Assembly: GCA_965115995.1 (NCBI GenBank)
Contig: OZ220472.1
Location: 2,852,001-2,916,000 of the forward strand
Source of the DNA: Poriferisodalis sp026713105
GTDB taxonomy: Bacteria; Actinomycetota; Acidimicrobiia; Acidimicrobiales; Poriferisodalaceae
DNA: 64,000 nt
Direction of reading: 5' to 3'
Within the stretch, counting starts at the first letter, position 1. Each line of letters opens with the position of its first letter. Positions 50,560 through 59,844 of the stretch are shown in pieces. The notes below the pieces were generated by a model. The model did not search any database and was not told the origin of the DNA. It saw only the letters and a program-made list of their open reading frames with translations. The translations under genes were made by a program, and so were the position numbers.

Positions 50560-51219
50560 TCATGAAGCTTCGACCAGGCCATTCTCGTCGAACAAGGGCA
50601 TGTCCTCGGGCTTGGGATCGAAGTAGTCGGGGTCGTTGTCGATGTCGAGGACTCGCCGGTACTTGAGCGCCGCCTCGATGTTCTCGTTCCATCGTTCCTC
50701 GGGGAACTCGTACATCATCTCGACGACCGTGCCGTCGGGGTCGCGGACATACAGGCTCTGGCTCATGCCGTGCTCCATGCGGAACTGAATCGGGTAGCCA
50801 GTGTCGACCACGTGGCGAACCTGCTGCTTCCACGTCTCGAGGTCGGGATAGGTCCACGCGAAGTGGTTCAGGCCGGGGGTCTGCAAGGGCCCGGTCGGGA
50901 TCGGGAGCGAATCGGGGTCCTTGGCTGGACTCAGCGCGATGTCGTGGTGGGTGTGACCGTGGGACCGGTAGAAGCGCAGGAAGCGCGGCTGCCCGGGGCC
51001 GCCTTGTGTCCCGCAGTGCTCGAGGCGCATCACCCGGGTCCAGAAATCGTGCGACTTCTCCATGTCGCGGACGTTGAGCACCATGTGGTTCACACCGTTG
51101 GCACCGCCGTAGACGCCGCCGAGCGTGGCGACCTCGCTCGACCCGTCGTCCTGCCACTCACGGAAGGTTTTGTCGAGGTTGCCGGCACCGTCGCCGGGGG
51201 AAGAGGATCCTTGAGCCAT
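50560..51219 (-). CDS. VOC-family (type I extradiol dioxygenase-like) protein
   Basis: 219 residues. NHMVLNVRDMEKSHDFWTRV and GLNHFAWTYPDLETWKQQVR start the two beta-alpha-beta-beta-beta modules; HHDIALSP and YVRDPDGTVVEMMYEFP supply the His and Glu metal ligands of catechol 2,3-dioxygenases. A ring-cleavage role is plausible. Divergent from the tandem-TetR gene, with site B2 in the gap. Confidence 0.82.
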   Translation of the reverse strand: MAQGSSSPGDGAGNLDKTFREWQDDGSSEVATLGGVYGGANGVNHMVLNVRDMEKSHDFWTRVMRLEHCGTQGGPGQPRFLRFYRSHGHTHHDIALSPAKDPDSLPIPTGPLQTPGLNHFAWTYPDLETWKQQVRHVVDTGYPIQFRMEHGMSQSLYVRDPDGTVVEMMYEFPEERWNENIEAALKYRRVLDIDNDPDYFDPKPEDMPLFDENGLVEAS

Positions 51220-51249
51220 GGGGGTCAGGGTAGTCCTGGCAGCACAGTC

Positions 51250-51264
51250 CTAGTCAAGGACTAG
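51250..51264. promoter_or_regulatory. Operator, site B2 (VOC gene / tandem TetR)
   Basis: CTAGTC-AAG-GACTAG, perfect six-base arms, 12 bases before the TetR start and 30 bases upstream of the VOC gene: the usual position of an autoregulatory operator. Confidence 0.65.
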
Positions 51265-51276
51265 ATTGGGGGGGCG

Positions 51277-52500
51277 ATGACCGCAGAGGCCCATCACCGC
51301 GAAGCCCGCGTTCGGGGGCCGGATGCCGTTCGGGCACGGCTGCTGACTGCGGCGACCGAATTGTTGGCCCAACGAACACCGTTCGACGTGACCGTGCGCC
51401 AGATCGCCGAGCGAGCCGGCGTCAACCACGGGCAGATCCATCACTATTTCGGATCCAAGGACGGACTGGTCGCAGCGACGATCGCCGATGGCGCGGCGCG
51501 CTACCGCCAGGACCGCATGCACGACGGTCAACACTTTCCCCTGCCGCTCGATGCGGCCAACCGGCCGGCCGGGTGGCGCACACTCGCTTACCTCGCAAGC
51601 ACTGGGGCGTGGCGCCAACCACCGTTCGAACCGTCGCCGGTCGTCGGCTGGCTGGCGCATCGGCGGGCCGACGACATCGGGCGCCCGGCAAACGACCCCG
51701 AGGTGATGGCGGTCACCGCGGCGACTACCGCACTGCAGCGCGGCTGGTGGATCTTTCGCGACATGATCCTCTACGCGCTTGCCCCGTTCGACCCCGACGT
51801 CGACGCGATCTGCGAGGACCTTTCGACGCGATCGATGCGACTCGTCGACCCGATCAAGTCAGAGGTCGACGAGCCGGCCGATGTGCCCGAGGCGCCAACC
51901 GTCGAGCCGGCACTCGAGCACGACCGCGGCCCTGAAGCTGTGCGGGCCAAGCTGATCTCCGCCACGACGGCGCTCCTGCTCGAAGCCACGCCGTCCGCCA
52001 TCACCCTGAAGGACATCGCAACCGAGGCGGGAGTCAATCATGGCCAGGTGCACCACTACTGCGCGTCGAAGGAGCACCTGATCGCGAGCTGCATCCAACG
52101 CCGAGCCGCCGCCTTGCTGGCGAGCGGCGCCGCCGAGGCGAACATCGTGCCGATCCACGCCGAACGCCGTCTTCCGCTGTGGCGCACGCTCGCGCACCTC
52201 GCCGCAACCGAAGAATGGGATCACGAGGCTTACACCCACTCGCCCATGGTCGCCCGCATGGTCGAAACGGTCGCTGAGCGCACGGGCCGCGCCACGACCG
52301 ATCCAAGCGTGCACGGCCAGGTGGTCGCCGTCCACGCGCTCGACCTCGGCTGGGGCATCTATCGCAACATCATCGAGTACGGGCTCGAGCCGCTCGGTGG
52401 CGACCTCGTGGCGATGCGCCGGTATCTCGCCGCCCTCTCCACCCAACTCGTCGACCCCGACGTCTACACACCGCAACCAACCCGAGGATCACCCTCATGA
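51277..52500 (+). CDS. Tandem TetR-family regulator: two complete TetR units in one chain
   Basis: 407 residues. Unit 1 (about 14-200) begins AVRARLLTAATELLAQRTPF with helix-turn-helix IAERAGVNHGQIHHYFGSKD; unit 2 (about 218-400) begins AVRAKLISATTALLLEATPS with IATEAGVNHGQVHHYCASKE. The two share the recognition helix and a similar ligand domain (GWRTLAYLASTGAW against LWRTLAHLAATEEW). TetR proteins normally dimerise; this looks like a single-chain pseudo-dimer suited to a palindrome such as sites B1-B4. The stop overlaps the alkylsulfatase-like ATG. Confidence 0.88.
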   Translation: MTAEAHHREARVRGPDAVRARLLTAATELLAQRTPFDVTVRQIAERAGVNHGQIHHYFGSKDGLVAATIADGAARYRQDRMHDGQHFPLPLDAANRPAGWRTLAYLASTGAWRQPPFEPSPVVGWLAHRRADDIGRPANDPEVMAVTAATTALQRGWWIFRDMILYALAPFDPDVDAICEDLSTRSMRLVDPIKSEVDEPADVPEAPTVEPALEHDRGPEAVRAKLISATTALLLEATPSAITLKDIATEAGVNHGQVHHYCASKEHLIASCIQRRAAALLASGAAEANIVPIHAERRLPLWRTLAHLAATEEWDHEAYTHSPMVARMVETVAERTGRATTDPSVHGQVVAVHALDLGWGIYRNIIEYGLEPLGGDLVAMRRYLAALSTQLVDPDVYTPQPTRGSPS

Positions 52501-53807
52501 CCGACACCGCTGCTTCCGCCAAGCTTCGTTCGATCGACCACCTGTTCGCCCGCGATTGGGTCCAGCTCTCCGAGCGGGTCCACGTGGCGGTCGGCTATGG
52601 CGTGTCCACCTTCTCGTTCGTTGTCGGCGACACCGGTGTCGTCGCCGTCGACTCCGGATCGGTGCCGGCCCTGTCGACCGAGGCGATCGCCGAGCTCCGC
52701 AACCACACTGATCTGCCAATCGTGGGACTCGTCTACACCCATGGCCACCCGGACCACACCGGCGGCGCACCCGCGTTCCTTGACGAGAACCCCGACATCG
52801 AGATCTGGGGCAACGTTCGCTTCGGCGACGAGGCGCGGCGCTTCGCTCGCAACGGCGCATCGATCGCGCAGGTTCGCGGCAAGCGCCAGGCCGGGTTCTT
52901 GCTGCCGCCCGAGAAGCGGATCAACAACGGCATCGCACCGGCGATCTACCCGAAGGCGGGCGCGCTGGCGGGTGGGCCCGGGGGCGGCCCCGACCGTCGC
53001 ACCTTCCCCACCAAGACGTTCGACGCCAACGGAGTCGTGGAACTCGGCGGGGTGACCCTCGAAGTCACGTCGAACCCGGGCGAGACACAGGACCAGATCA
53101 TGACGTGGTTCGCTCAGGACAGGGTCGTCTTCGCCGGCGACAACATGTATCGGTCGTGGCCCAACCTCTACGCGATTCGCGGCACGCAATACCGCGATGT
53201 CCGCGACTGGTGCGAGTCGGTCGACCGCATGCGGGAACTCAAGGCCGAGCATCTCGTCCTGGGCCACACCACGCCCTTCTCCGGTGCCGCGGAGGTCGAC
53301 GAGGCGATCGACACCTACAGCCGAGCGATGTGGCACGTCTACAACGCGACGATCGAGGGGATGAACGCGGGCAAGACCCCCGACGAGCTGGCCCATGAGG
53401 TGACGTTGCCGCGCGACCTCGCCGACAACCCGATGCTCGGCGAGTACTACGGGAACGTCAGCTGGAGTGTGCGGGCGATCTTCACGGGCGTGCTCGGCTG
53501 GTTCGACGGCAACCCCGCAAGCATGAACCCGCTGCATCCGGCCGACCGAGGTGGCCGCATCGCCGAGCTCGCGGGTGGTCCCGATGTCTTGTTCGAGCGG
53601 GCCCAAGCCGCGTTGGAAGATGGTGAGGCCCAGTGGGCGGCCGAGCTGTGCGACATGGTGATCGCGCTCGACCATCGCACCGCCGAGGCGAAGAACCTGA
53701 AGGCCGACGCGATCGACGAGCTCGCCTACAACCTCGTCACCGCCACCGGCCGCAACTATCTCCACACCAGCGCGCAGGAACTGCGCGAGGCCGCCGCAAC
53801 GCCGTGA
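52497..53807 (+). CDS. Metallo-beta-lactamase-fold alkylsulfatase-like protein (short form)
   Basis: 436 residues. Zinc motif YTHGHPDHTGG, then GDNMYRSWPNLYAIRGTQYR, LVLGHTTPFSG and the helical dimerisation region SVRAIFTGVLGWFDGNPASM. It matches the protein at 7017 over these parts but lacks the C-terminal SCP2-like domain. Likely hydrolyses an alkyl or aryl sulfate ester, though some relatives have other substrates. Overlaps the regulator gene (ATGA). Confidence 0.85.
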   Translation: MTDTAASAKLRSIDHLFARDWVQLSERVHVAVGYGVSTFSFVVGDTGVVAVDSGSVPALSTEAIAELRNHTDLPIVGLVYTHGHPDHTGGAPAFLDENPDIEIWGNVRFGDEARRFARNGASIAQVRGKRQAGFLLPPEKRINNGIAPAIYPKAGALAGGPGGGPDRRTFPTKTFDANGVVELGGVTLEVTSNPGETQDQIMTWFAQDRVVFAGDNMYRSWPNLYAIRGTQYRDVRDWCESVDRMRELKAEHLVLGHTTPFSGAAEVDEAIDTYSRAMWHVYNATIEGMNAGKTPDELAHEVTLPRDLADNPMLGEYYGNVSWSVRAIFTGVLGWFDGNPASMNPLHPADRGGRIAELAGGPDVLFERAQAALEDGEAQWAAELCDMVIALDHRTAEAKNLKADAIDELAYNLVTATGRNYLHTSAQELREAAATP

Positions 53808-53911
53808 CCCCCTGAGAAGATGCGCGGACAGGTGAACCTTCCCGCTGTCGCACCAGTTGTTTCCCGCTCTTGTTCGCTGTCGCTCACGGGCCGCTCGGGC
53901 CACGGCTTCGC

Positions 53912-54526
53912 CTATCGGCTCAGCCTCTTGGGGGTCGCGTGCTTGCCGGGCTCCCACCCCATCCCGCCGAGGACCTCCGTCGCGAACTCGACCGGCGCCG
54001 CTTCGGTCTCGGTGGCGACGCTGTCGTTCCAGCAGGTGAGGAACCCGAACAGGGAGATCATCGCCATGAGGTCGACCAGTTCGGCCTCGACGTAGCCGAC
54101 CTCGCGCAGCCGATCGAACTGTTCTGGTCCGGCCATGCTCGGCCGCTGCGCCGCGGCAAACGCGAGGTCGAGCGCGGCCCGCTCCCTTTCGTCGAAGAGG
54201 TCGGAGGTCTGGTACTCCCAGATCGCGCGGATCTTCTCGGCATCGACGCCGTGGCGCGAGAGGTTCTTGGCCGCGTGGCTCTGGCAGTGCCGGCACCCGG
54301 CGATCTTCGACGTGAGCTCGGCCACTATGAACATGGTCTGCATCGGCACGGTCGACGACCCGCCGATCGACTGCTGGAGGTTCTGCACCGCCTTCGCAAC
54401 CTCCGGGCGGCGGGCCAGCGTGAGTTGCGCATTCGGGTAGTAGCCGCTGCGCTCGTACGACGCCTCCATCCGCTCCCGCATCTCGGGCGTGAGTTCGTCA
54501 AGGGTGAGGGGCTGGATATTCGGCAT
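53912..54526 (-). CDS. AhpD-like carboxymuconolactone decarboxylase-family protein with CxxC
   Basis: 204 residues starting MPNIQPLTLDELTPEMRERM. SKIAGCRHCQSHAAKNLSRHG carries the CxxC and His redox centre; AIWEYQTSDLFDERERAALD is shared with the protein at 27963. Possible peroxidase or thiol-dependent step. Divergent from the SDR with the perfect site B3 between them. The gap 53808-53911 holds nothing clear. Confidence 0.85.
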   Translation of the reverse strand: MPNIQPLTLDELTPEMRERMEASYERSGYYPNAQLTLARRPEVAKAVQNLQQSIGGSSTVPMQTMFIVAELTSKIAGCRHCQSHAAKNLSRHGVDAEKIRAIWEYQTSDLFDERERAALDLAFAAAQRPSMAGPEQFDRLREVGYVEAELVDLMAMISLFGFLTCWNDSVATETEAAPVEFATEVLGGMGWEPGKHATPKRLSR

Positions 54527-54599
54527 CAGAAATCGCCTTTCAGAAAGCTCGAGACGAGCGTTTGGAATTCCTCTGGACAAGCCGCATGTGTCCCGGCCT

Positions 54600-54620
54600 A
54601 ATCTAGTCCTCGACTAGATT
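54600..54620. promoter_or_regulatory. Operator, site B3: perfect palindrome
   Basis: Arms AATCTAGTC and GACTAGATT around CTC: nine perfectly matched bases each side, the best copy of motif B. It lies 19 bases upstream of the SDR ATG and 74 bases upstream of the AhpD-like gene. Confidence 0.7.
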
Positions 54621-54638
54621 TCGTTCCTCGGGGGATCC

Positions 54639-55433
54639 ATGGACGTCAGCGGGAAGAACATCGTCATCACCGGAGGAGGCTCCGGTATCGGCGAAGGCAT
54701 GGCGCGCCGCTTCGCCGCCGAAGGCGCGGCGAACATCGTCGTGGCCGACCTCGATGGCGACAATGCCCAGCGAGTCGCCGAAGAGGTGGGCGGCCACGCC
54801 ATCACGTGCGACGTCAGCGCCGAGGCCAACGTCGTCGCCATGATCACGGCCGCCGACGATCACATGGGCCACATCGACATGATGGTGTCCAACGCCGGCA
54901 TAGCGGGTGGTCGCGGCCTCGACACCCCGAGCGAACTCACCCAGAAGATGTTCGACATCCACGTCAACGCCCACATCTGGGCCGCCCGTGAGGTCGTTCC
55001 CGGCATGATCGAACGGGGCGGCGGCTACCTGCTCCACACGATTTCGGCCGCTGGTCTGATCTCAGGCCCGACGCCGATGCCGTACGTCACCACGAAGCAT
55101 GCGTCGTTTGGCTTCTCCGAGTGGTGCGGTATCCACCTCAAGCCGAAGGGCGTTGGCGTGTCGACGCTGTGTCCGACCATGGTCGTCACACCCGGCTTCG
55201 CCCCGCCGAAGCCGCCCCCCGGCGTTGAGCCGCCCAAAGACCTCGCACCGCCGATGAGCGTCGAGGCGTGCATGGACGCCCTCATGGATGGACTGGCCGA
55301 GGAGCGTTTCATCATCCTCCCCGAACCGGGCGTCGCCGACATGTGGGCGGCCCGCGGCAACGACTACGACGCGTGGATCGGCCAGATGGGCGCCATGTTC
55401 GCAGACACACCGCCACCGGGAGCAAGAAGCTGA
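54639..55433 (+). CDS. Short-chain dehydrogenase/reductase
   Basis: 264 residues: IVITGGGSGIGEGMARRFAA, SNAGIAGG, catalytic YVTTK. Asp after strand 2 (VVADLDGD) suggests NAD(H). Paralogue of the SDR at 19041. The aldehyde dehydrogenase starts one base after its stop, so alcohol to aldehyde to acid in two coupled steps is a reasonable reading. Confidence 0.9.
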   Translation: MDVSGKNIVITGGGSGIGEGMARRFAAEGAANIVVADLDGDNAQRVAEEVGGHAITCDVSAEANVVAMITAADDHMGHIDMMVSNAGIAGGRGLDTPSELTQKMFDIHVNAHIWAAREVVPGMIERGGGYLLHTISAAGLISGPTPMPYVTTKHASFGFSEWCGIHLKPKGVGVSTLCPTMVVTPGFAPPKPPPGVEPPKDLAPPMSVEACMDALMDGLAEERFIILPEPGVADMWAARGNDYDAWIGQMGAMFADTPPPGARS

Positions 55434-55434
55434 C

Positions 55435-56904
<1,470 letters not shown>

Positions 56905-56926
56905 GCTCGTCGAAAGGAACTGAGTC

Positions 56927-57355
56927 ATGGAACCCGATCAGGACGCAACCGTTCACAAGTACGACGACATGGAGGTGTTGGCGTTCGGCGAAGGCATCGG
57001 TCTGCGACGGGCCGCCGTCGGCGGCCTCGTCCAAACCTGGATCGAGATGACCGAAGGCAACGCCTCGCCGCTCCATCGCCACGAACCCGAACAGACCATC
57101 GTGCTCGTCTCTGGCAAGCTCCGCGCCCGCAGCGGCAACAACGGGCAGGAGACCTACACCGAGATGGGGCCCGGCGACATGTTCACGGTGCCGTCCAACG
57201 TCATGCATCAGGTCGAAGCGCTCGAGGACTCCGTGTTCGTCGAAGCGTTCGGTCCGGGCTACGACGCGGACAAGGCGAGCAAGTCGCCCGAGAAGCGTCG
57301 CCAGGAGCGAGCCGCCGCTCGTGCCGCCGCGGCCGACGGCGAACCGGCCGCATGA
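56927..57355 (+). CDS. Cupin-domain protein
   Basis: 142 residues. GNASPLHRHEPEQTIVLVSG and GPGDMFTVPSNVMHQVEAL are the two cupin motifs with the usual His/Glu metal ligands. It may be a small dioxygenase, isomerase or sensor. A basic Ala/Arg tail follows. Its stop overlaps the next ATG (ATGA). Confidence 0.85.
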   Translation: MEPDQDATVHKYDDMEVLAFGEGIGLRRAAVGGLVQTWIEMTEGNASPLHRHEPEQTIVLVSGKLRARSGNNGQETYTEMGPGDMFTVPSNVMHQVEALEDSVFVEAFGPGYDADKASKSPEKRRQERAAARAAAADGEPAA

Positions 57356-58212
57356 CCACGACGGTCACGATCACCGGGAGCGGCACACCGATGCCGACCC
57401 CGGGCCGGGCCGGACCGGGGGCCCTGATCCGCCACGGCGACACGGCCATCCAAATCGACGCCGGGCGGGCGACCGCCCTGCGGCTCGTCGAGGCCGGCCT
57501 GGCGCTACCCGGTCTCGATGCGCTCCTGGTCACGCATCACCACAGCGACCACATGCTCGGCATCACCGACCTAGTGCTGGCTCGTTGGATCAGCAATGGC
57601 CCGCGCCCCTGCCCGAGTCTCCCGATCCACTGCCCTGCGGGGCCCGCCGAGACCTTCGTCGGATCGCTCTTCGATCAGCTCGGCGCCGACATCGAGAATC
57701 GCCGCGCCCAATTCCCCTACGTCGACGCACCCGAGCCCACGATGATCCCGTTCGAGGCCACGGCCGAACCCACGCTCGTTGCGGAGTACGGCGAGATCGC
57801 CATCCATACGGTGAGCGTCGACCACGGCGGCCTCGAACCTGCAGTCTGCTTCCGCTTCACCACGCCCGACGGCGTGATCCTGATCTCGGGCGACACGCGC
57901 GTGTGCGGCGCACTCGAAAAGCTCGCGGCAGACGCCGACGTGCTCGTGCACGAGGCGTTCTCACCCGACCTGCTCGCTCGCCGCGGCATGCCTGCCCCCG
58001 TGATCACGAACCTCTCGCACCACCATGCCGACGCCGGCGAAGTCGGCGCGCTCGCCGCGCGGCTCGACGTCTCCGAGCTCGTGATCACGCACATGATCCC
58101 GAGTCCGATGAACGCCGAGGAGACCGCTGTGTACGCCGATGCAATCCGCGGCGCCGGCTTCGGCGGCAATCTCACGATCGCCGACGACCTCTTCACCGCG
58201 ACGATCGGTTAA
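57352..58212 (+). CDS. Metallo-beta-lactamase-fold hydrolase (paralogue of 16227)
   Basis: 286 residues: TTTVTITGSGTPMPTPGRAG, zinc motif LVTHHHSDHMLG, ISGDTRVCGALEKLA, and VITHMIPSPM. RNase Z-like branch, clearly related to the protein at 16227 throughout. Final gene of the SDR/ALDH/cupin operon, so probably a hydrolase of an ester or lactone in the same pathway. Confidence 0.85.
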   Translation: MTTTVTITGSGTPMPTPGRAGPGALIRHGDTAIQIDAGRATALRLVEAGLALPGLDALLVTHHHSDHMLGITDLVLARWISNGPRPCPSLPIHCPAGPAETFVGSLFDQLGADIENRRAQFPYVDAPEPTMIPFEATAEPTLVAEYGEIAIHTVSVDHGGLEPAVCFRFTTPDGVILISGDTRVCGALEKLAADADVLVHEAFSPDLLARRGMPAPVITNLSHHHADAGEVGALAARLDVSELVITHMIPSPMNAEETAVYADAIRGAGFGGNLTIADDLFTATIG

Positions 58213-58432
58213 AGCCCGATGGCGGCGACCTCGGGCATGCCTGGCGCGTAGTGCCGGGCGCGCAACAGCCGAGGCCGCCTGATCGTCAAAGAACCCGACG
58301 CCTGGAGCCGTGGGCAACGAGGCGCCGCGCGAAGGCGGCGCTGGTGCCCGAAGGCGCCACTACATGGGTTCCATCACGCGACTCGGCCAAACGCACCGTG
58401 CAAATCGCAGCGCTGCCATGGACGGACTTCTT
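58213..58432. other. Intergenic region at the edge of the catabolic island
   Basis: Holds a possible terminator hairpin at 58214-58236 (arms GCCCGA/TCGGGC). Nearer the RES gene, a plus-strand frame reads ALVPEGATTWVPSRDSAKRT, then VQIAALPWTDFFYG and stops at 58440; it looks a little like a C-terminal gene fragment but matches nothing I know. Confidence 0.35.
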
Positions 58433-58966
58433 TTACGGCTGAGCGGCACCCGGCTGCGGAACCCACCACTGGTCGATCTGCTGCTGAGACACGACACGCG
58501 CTGTGCGTTCACGAGGGAACCAAGCAAGTTCGCGGTTGCCTCCTGGTGCCGCTGATTTGCAGTCGACTCCGTCCAGTCGGGCATCGAAAGCTGCCTGGCC
58601 GATGGGCTGGCACTGCTCGTGTGGGACTGTTTCGCCGTTGGCATCGAGCGGATAGGTGGTCGGCAATCCGAGCGCTTGGATCCCTTGGGGTGTGAACGCG
58701 TCGGCGGCGGTCCCCTCCGGCAGGCCAACTTCGACGATCATCGGCGCCGTTTGAGGGTCCAGGAAGCCCGCGAAAGGCTGGATGTCGATCTTGCGCCGGA
58801 CATTTGCTTGGGCGGTATGCCGGTCGTGGTTGAGATACAGGCACGGCATCCCGGGCGGATTCCATCGCTGCCCGTTCCCGCGAGCAGCGTGCAACGCGTC
58901 GACAGGGTCGTCCCACTCCGGGTCAACAACGCGAAAGTATGTGCCTCGGATCTCTGCCGTTTGCAT
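58433..58966 (-). CDS. RES-domain toxin
   Basis: 177 residues from the ATG at MQTAEIRGTYFRVVDPEW. The RES family has an early Arg, a second Arg in GQRWNPPGMPCLYLNHD, a Glu later and a Ser; here R, RWN..G and YLN are clear. RES toxins degrade NAD+ in an ADP-ribosyltransferase-like fold. The antitoxin gene lies 2 bases upstream. Confidence 0.75.
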   Translation of the reverse strand: MQTAEIRGTYFRVVDPEWDDPVDALHAARGNGQRWNPPGMPCLYLNHDRHTAQANVRRKIDIQPFAGFLDPQTAPMIVEVGLPEGTAADAFTPQGIQALGLPTTYPLDANGETVPHEQCQPIGQAAFDARLDGVDCKSAAPGGNRELAWFPRERTARVVSQQQIDQWWVPQPGAAQP

Positions 58967-58968
58967 GT

Positions 58969-59751
58969 TCAGGCCACGTCGCTGAAGTCGAAGCTCCACC
59001 GGATGAGTTCCAACAGCCATTGATGCTCGTCGTCCCTGAACACTTCCAGAATGTTGCGACCCCCATAGGTGTCCGACTTCATCCGCACAGCGGCCGGCTG
59101 CGTCCCTTCGCGCAAGCGGTACTTCAAGGTGTCAGCGATCTCCGCGAGAGCGCCGATCTTGTCGAGTCGGTCGGTCGGAGGGCCTGAGACGAGCCATTTG
59201 TCGACGGCTTGGCGTCTCACCCCCATCATCTCCGCGACATCGGTGCTTGACAGGTCACAGATGGCCATCGCTCGTTTCAGCGGCCCGCCATGCGTGCGCT
59301 CGAGCTCCACACTGGCGACCGCCTTGCGCGCCCGAGCGAACTGATCCTCATCGATGTCGTCACGTGTCGTGACGCACTCATGGGGGATGCCTCCGAAATG
59401 GCCACGCAGGCGATCCACGACAATCTTCACGAATCCCACGCCATCAGGAGTCGGGGCCATCCACAAGTACACCGGGATGTCTCGTTGCAGCAGTTGAAGG
59501 ACCACTCTCGGATTCGTCTCGCTCCATGTGTCTGCAGCCACTCCCTTGCTGGGGCCGAATGGTTTCTCGGCGAGCGCTCGGATCGCGAGATCGGCCATCT
59601 CGAAGTAGCGGTGCCAGACGGAAAGGCTGCCCTCATGCACGACAAGCGGCACAAGCAGATCGAAGGCAGCTACGACGTCAGGGAACTCCTGGGTGGCTGC
59701 CGCGGTCGCCTCATCAAGGTCGCCTTGCAGCAGCTTGTAGAGATCCCACAT
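58969..59751 (-). CDS. Xre-like antitoxin partner of RES toxin, with long N-terminal extension
   Basis: 260 residues. The last 110 residues contain a helix-turn-helix (DLSSTDVAEMMGVRRQAVDK) and the C-terminal region before EVFRDDEHQWLLELIRWSFD, as in Xre/MbcA antitoxins. The first 140 residues (DLLVPLVVHEGSLSVWHRYF, IPVYLWMAPTPDGVGF) are not part of a usual antitoxin of about 150 residues and I do not recognise them. Confidence 0.65.
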   Translation of the reverse strand: MWDLYKLLQGDLDEATAAATQEFPDVVAAFDLLVPLVVHEGSLSVWHRYFEMADLAIRALAEKPFGPSKGVAADTWSETNPRVVLQLLQRDIPVYLWMAPTPDGVGFVKIVVDRLRGHFGGIPHECVTTRDDIDEDQFARARKAVASVELERTHGGPLKRAMAICDLSSTDVAEMMGVRRQAVDKWLVSGPPTDRLDKIGALAEIADTLKYRLREGTQPAAVRMKSDTYGGRNILEVFRDDEHQWLLELIRWSFDFSDVA

Positions 59752-59844
59752 GACGACACGCTAACCGAGCCAGCCCTCATTGCAAGCTCACTCAGTTGCT
59801 CACAGGTTGCGATGAATGCTGTCGCGCTCTGGCTCTGCCGCCAC

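Noticed and set aside
58310..58440. Plus-strand frame ending VQIAALPWTDFFYG as a gene end
   Set aside because: Short, no family match and no start or context; mentioned only under the intergenic entry.
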